From contig JBGPOS010000110.1 of NCBI GenBank assembly GCA_041488155.1, positions 1 to 7,737 of the forward strand: DNA of 7,737 nt. The letters run 5' to 3'. Position numbers and translations under genes: made by a program. Each line of letters opens with the position of its first letter. Position 1 is the first letter of the stretch. The notes beneath the pieces are model-generated. The model was not told the DNA's origin, searched no databases, and saw only the letters and a list, made by a program, of their open reading frames with translations. Below are positions 6,283-7,737 of this stretch, piece by piece. Source of the DNA: JBGPOS01 sp041488155. GTDB lineage: Bacteria > Chloroflexota > Dehalococcoidia > Tepidiformales > Tepidiformaceae.

Positions 6283-6873
6283 ATGAACTGGCGCTGGCTC
6301 CTGATCCTTCCCCTCGCCTGGGCCGCGTGGGATCACTGGCAGACACGGCCGATCGTTCATCCTCCGGGCGTTCTGGCGAGCGCGGCGCCAGTGCAGTCGG
6401 ACCTCGGCCCAAGCCCACCGCAACTCACGAAACCCGGATATCAAATCGCGCCTCTGCAGTCGTTTTCCCTCGTAGCCCGCGTCCTAGGCAAGGAGCGTTA
6501 CCGTTTCGACGAGGGCGCAAACATCTCGCCGGTCGATCTTGCACTCGGGTGGGGACCCATGTCCGACCAGGCGGTCTTGGATGCATTCGACATCAGTCAG
6601 GGCGGAAGGTTCTACTTCTGGCACGTAAGACAGTTCCCGATTCCGCGCCGCGAGATCGAGACCCACAGCGCCAACATGCACATGATCCCTGCCACCGAGG
6701 AGATCGAGCACCGGCTGTTGAGTATCCGTCCCGGACACATCCTAAGCCTCGCCGGGTACCTCGTGGAAGTGCGCGGCCGCGATGGCTGGCGCTGGCGCAG
6801 TTCACTTAGCCGCGAGGACACAGGCGCCGGCGCCTGTGAGCTGGTCTGGGTCGAGAAGCTGGAGGTGCGCTGA
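6283..6873 (+). CDS. conserved-looking protein of unknown function with N-terminal membrane anchor
   Basis: I do not recognise a named family for this 196-residue protein. It opens with a short hydrophobic segment (MNWRWLLILPLAWAAW, residues 1-16) with no clear peptidase site, so it is probably a signal anchor with the rest outside the cytoplasm. A Pro-rich spacer follows to about residue 55. A soluble domain then has distinctive blocks: FSLVARVLGKERYRFDEGA, SPVDLALGWGPMSD, FYFWHVRQFPIP, THSANMHMIPA and DGWRWRSSLSRED. It ends in GAGACELVWVEKLEV. The many Trp/Tyr residues and crisp blocks look like a real conserved domain rather than a spurious frame. ATG 6283 is chosen because GGAAA lies six bases before it and the hydrophobic segment begins there. 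It is a single gene, divergent from the lipoprotein gene. No catalytic motif is evident. Confidence 0.75.
   Translation: MNWRWLLILPLAWAAWDHWQTRPIVHPPGVLASAAPVQSDLGPSPPQLTKPGYQIAPLQSFSLVARVLGKERYRFDEGANISPVDLALGWGPMSDQAVLDAFDISQGGRFYFWHVRQFPIPRREIETHSANMHMIPATEEIEHRLLSIRPGHILSLAGYLVEVRGRDGWRWRSSLSREDTGAGACELVWVEKLEVR
6819..6838. repeat. 20-bp perfect palindrome inside the unknown gene
   Basis: CACAGGCGCC is followed directly by its reverse complement GGCGCCTGTG, centred between 6828 and 6829, with two adjacent GGCGCC hexamers. It lies about 35 bases before the stop codon and encodes the GAGAC stretch. It could be a protein-binding site, a cruciform, or a by-product of GC-rich Gly/Ala codons. 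Confidence 0.6.
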
Positions 6874-6900
6874 AAACCCGGGCGCTGCCGAGACGGCGGA

Positions 6901-6906
6901 TATAAT
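6901..6906 (+). promoter_or_regulatory. candidate -10 box (TATAAT) for the Ap4A phosphorylase gene
   Basis: A perfect TATAAT stands 27 bases after the previous stop in otherwise GC-rich DNA. No hexamer 15-19 bases upstream resembles TTGACA, so a usable promoter would need a poor -35 or an activator. Confidence 0.4.
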
Positions 6907-6924
6907 TGCGGACTTCTACGACAG

Positions 6925-6930
6925 AGGAGG
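6925..6930 (+). promoter_or_regulatory. strong Shine-Dalgarno-like AGGAGG without a well-spaced in-frame start
   Basis: AGGAGG is an ideal ribosome-binding sequence, but no ATG, GTG or TTG in the phosphorylase frame lies 5-12 bases downstream. The nearest in-frame start, TTG 6959, is 28 bases away. CTG 6937 is well spaced but in another frame, which stops at 7026. Confidence 0.4.
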
Positions 6931-6958
6931 CCGCGCCTGTTCGCGTCCGGACGCAGCC

Positions 6959-7737
6959 TTGCCCACGCAGTCAACACGGTTTCAACCGGGTTCCCTGCTG
7001 CCGGCCATCACCCGGGCAACGCATGAGGCGCTGTCGAGCGGTGCCCTGCGGCCGATCGAAACCCAGCAGGAGGAGATCGAGGACAGCGGCATACGCTTCG
7101 TCGTCCGCCGTGTTTCCAGCTTGACGCACAAAGCCGACATGCACTCGGCGCTGCGGCAAGCCAACCCTGCCGATCCGTTCCTGCCCTACGACCCGATGCT
7201 GTTCGTGGCGGAGGTGTCGCACACCCATGTCGCCCTGCTGAACAAGTTTCCCGTACTGGACCATCATCTGCTGATCGTCACGCGCGCCTTCGAGCCTCAG
7301 GAGACGCTGCTCGACACCGGCGACTTCGCGGCGCTGGCTACCTGCATGGCCGAGTTCGAAGCGCTCGGCTTCTACAACGGCGGCCGCGAAGCCGGCGCCA
7401 GCGAGGCGCACAAGCATCTGCAGCTGGTACCGCTCCCGCTGGCCCCGGGACGAACCGGGCTTCCGATCGAGCCTCTGTTGCGGCGTGCGCGACGGTCAGG
7501 CGCGGTTGGCCCAGGCGCGGGTCTTCCGTTCCGCCATGCTTGCGCCGAACTGGCTACACAGATGTGGGCGCGGCGCGAGCTTACGGGGGTGCTTCTGGGC
7601 GGGGTCTACCGCGACCTGTGCCGCGCAGCGGGCATCGAGGAGCGCGAGGCGGCCGGCGAGCGGCGCCAGTCAGGGCCCTACAACCTGCTGCTCACGCGCG
7701 AGTGGATGCTGTTGGTGCCACGCTCGCGCGAACAGTG
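6959..7737 (+). CDS. ATP adenylyltransferase / Ap4A phosphorylase (3' partial)
   Basis: This HIT-superfamily enzyme splits diadenosine tetraphosphate with phosphate into ADP and ATP (or runs in reverse), controlling a stress-linked nucleotide in the cytoplasm. The N-terminal family block is PIETQQEEIEDSGIRFVVR. It is followed by the PFLPYDPMLFV and FPVLDHHLLIVTR stretches. The catalytic region is GGREAGASEAHKHLQLVPLP with H151-K-H153-L-Q155. The typical late block NLLLTREWMLLVPRSRE ends at the window edge. About 259 residues are present and family members are usually near 280-310, so the last few dozen are missing. TTG 6959 is chosen because it is the only near-upstream start in frame that precedes the conserved N-terminus (FQPGSLLPAIT). 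The first in-frame ATG, 7139, would delete conserved sequence. It follows the unknown gene by 85 bases and may have its own promoter. Confidence 0.88.
   Translation, partial: MPTQSTRFQPGSLLPAITRATHEALSSGALRPIETQQEEIEDSGIRFVVRRVSSLTHKADMHSALRQANPADPFLPYDPMLFVAEVSHTHVALLNKFPVLDHHLLIVTRAFEPQETLLDTGDFAALATCMAEFEALGFYNGGREAGASEAHKHLQLVPLPLAPGRTGLPIEPLLRRARRSGAVGPGAGLPFRHACAELATQMWARRELTGVLLGGVYRDLCRAAGIEEREAAGERRQSGPYNLLLTREWMLLVPRSREQ

Noticed and set aside
5965..6444. Upstream extension of the lipoprotein frame to 6444
   Set aside because: It would bury the lipoprotein signal about 160 residues inside the protein and overlap the divergent gene; AGGAG and ATG codons are present at the signal itself.
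6971..7417. 148-residue antisense frame opposite the Ap4A phosphorylase
   Set aside because: The + strand frame carries the HIT-type HxHxQ motif and conserved flanking blocks; the antisense product shows none.

Overview
The window is GC-rich (about two thirds G+C by eye), densely coding DNA. The gene content fits a Gram-negative proteobacterium, most likely a betaproteobacterium. The reasons are an outer-membrane-type lipoprotein with an OmpA C-terminal domain, a KorAB-type 2-oxoacid oxidoreductase with the gamma domain fused to alpha, and a bacterial Ap4A phosphorylase. The lineage is inferred from gene families only; no rRNA or other marker gene is present.

Bases 1-4542 (+ strand) are the end of an operon for a 2-oxoacid:acceptor oxidoreductase. 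A GltD/dihydropyrimidine-dehydrogenase-like flavoprotein comes first; its 5' end lies outside the window and it ends in two [4Fe-4S] ferredoxin motifs. The fused gamma-alpha subunit follows (stop and start overlap in TGATG), then, after a 14-base gap, the TPP- and [4Fe-4S]-binding beta subunit. Together they look like a self-contained enzyme: alpha-beta decarboxylates a 2-oxoacid to an acyl-CoA, and the flavoprotein passes electrons between Fe-S carriers and NAD(P). The layout recalls the NADP-linked 2-oxoglutarate oxidoreductases of anaerobic aromatic degraders. The substrate cannot be read from the sequence.

Bases 4543-4653 separate this operon from a convergent gene. An 11-bp inverted repeat spans the korB stop codon and encloses a smaller hairpin.

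Bases 4654-5964 (- strand) encode a lipoprotein made of a lipobox signal, a Gly/Ala/Ser-rich low-complexity linker of over 200 residues, and an OmpA-like peptidoglycan-binding domain. Bases 5965-6282 are a divergent intergenic region with a plausible promoter and ribosome binding site for the lipoprotein gene.

Bases 6283-6873 (+) encode a 196-residue protein of unknown function with an N-terminal membrane anchor. A perfect 20-bp palindrome lies near its 3' end. Bases 6874-6958 hold a TATAAT box and an AGGAGG sequence. Bases 6959-7737 hold a 3'-truncated ATP adenylyltransferase (Ap4A phosphorylase) gene that appears to start at TTG.

I see no mobile element, tRNA, rRNA or CRISPR array. The least described parts are the lipoprotein with its giant linker, the unknown anchored protein, and the exact role of the flavoprotein-Kor complex.
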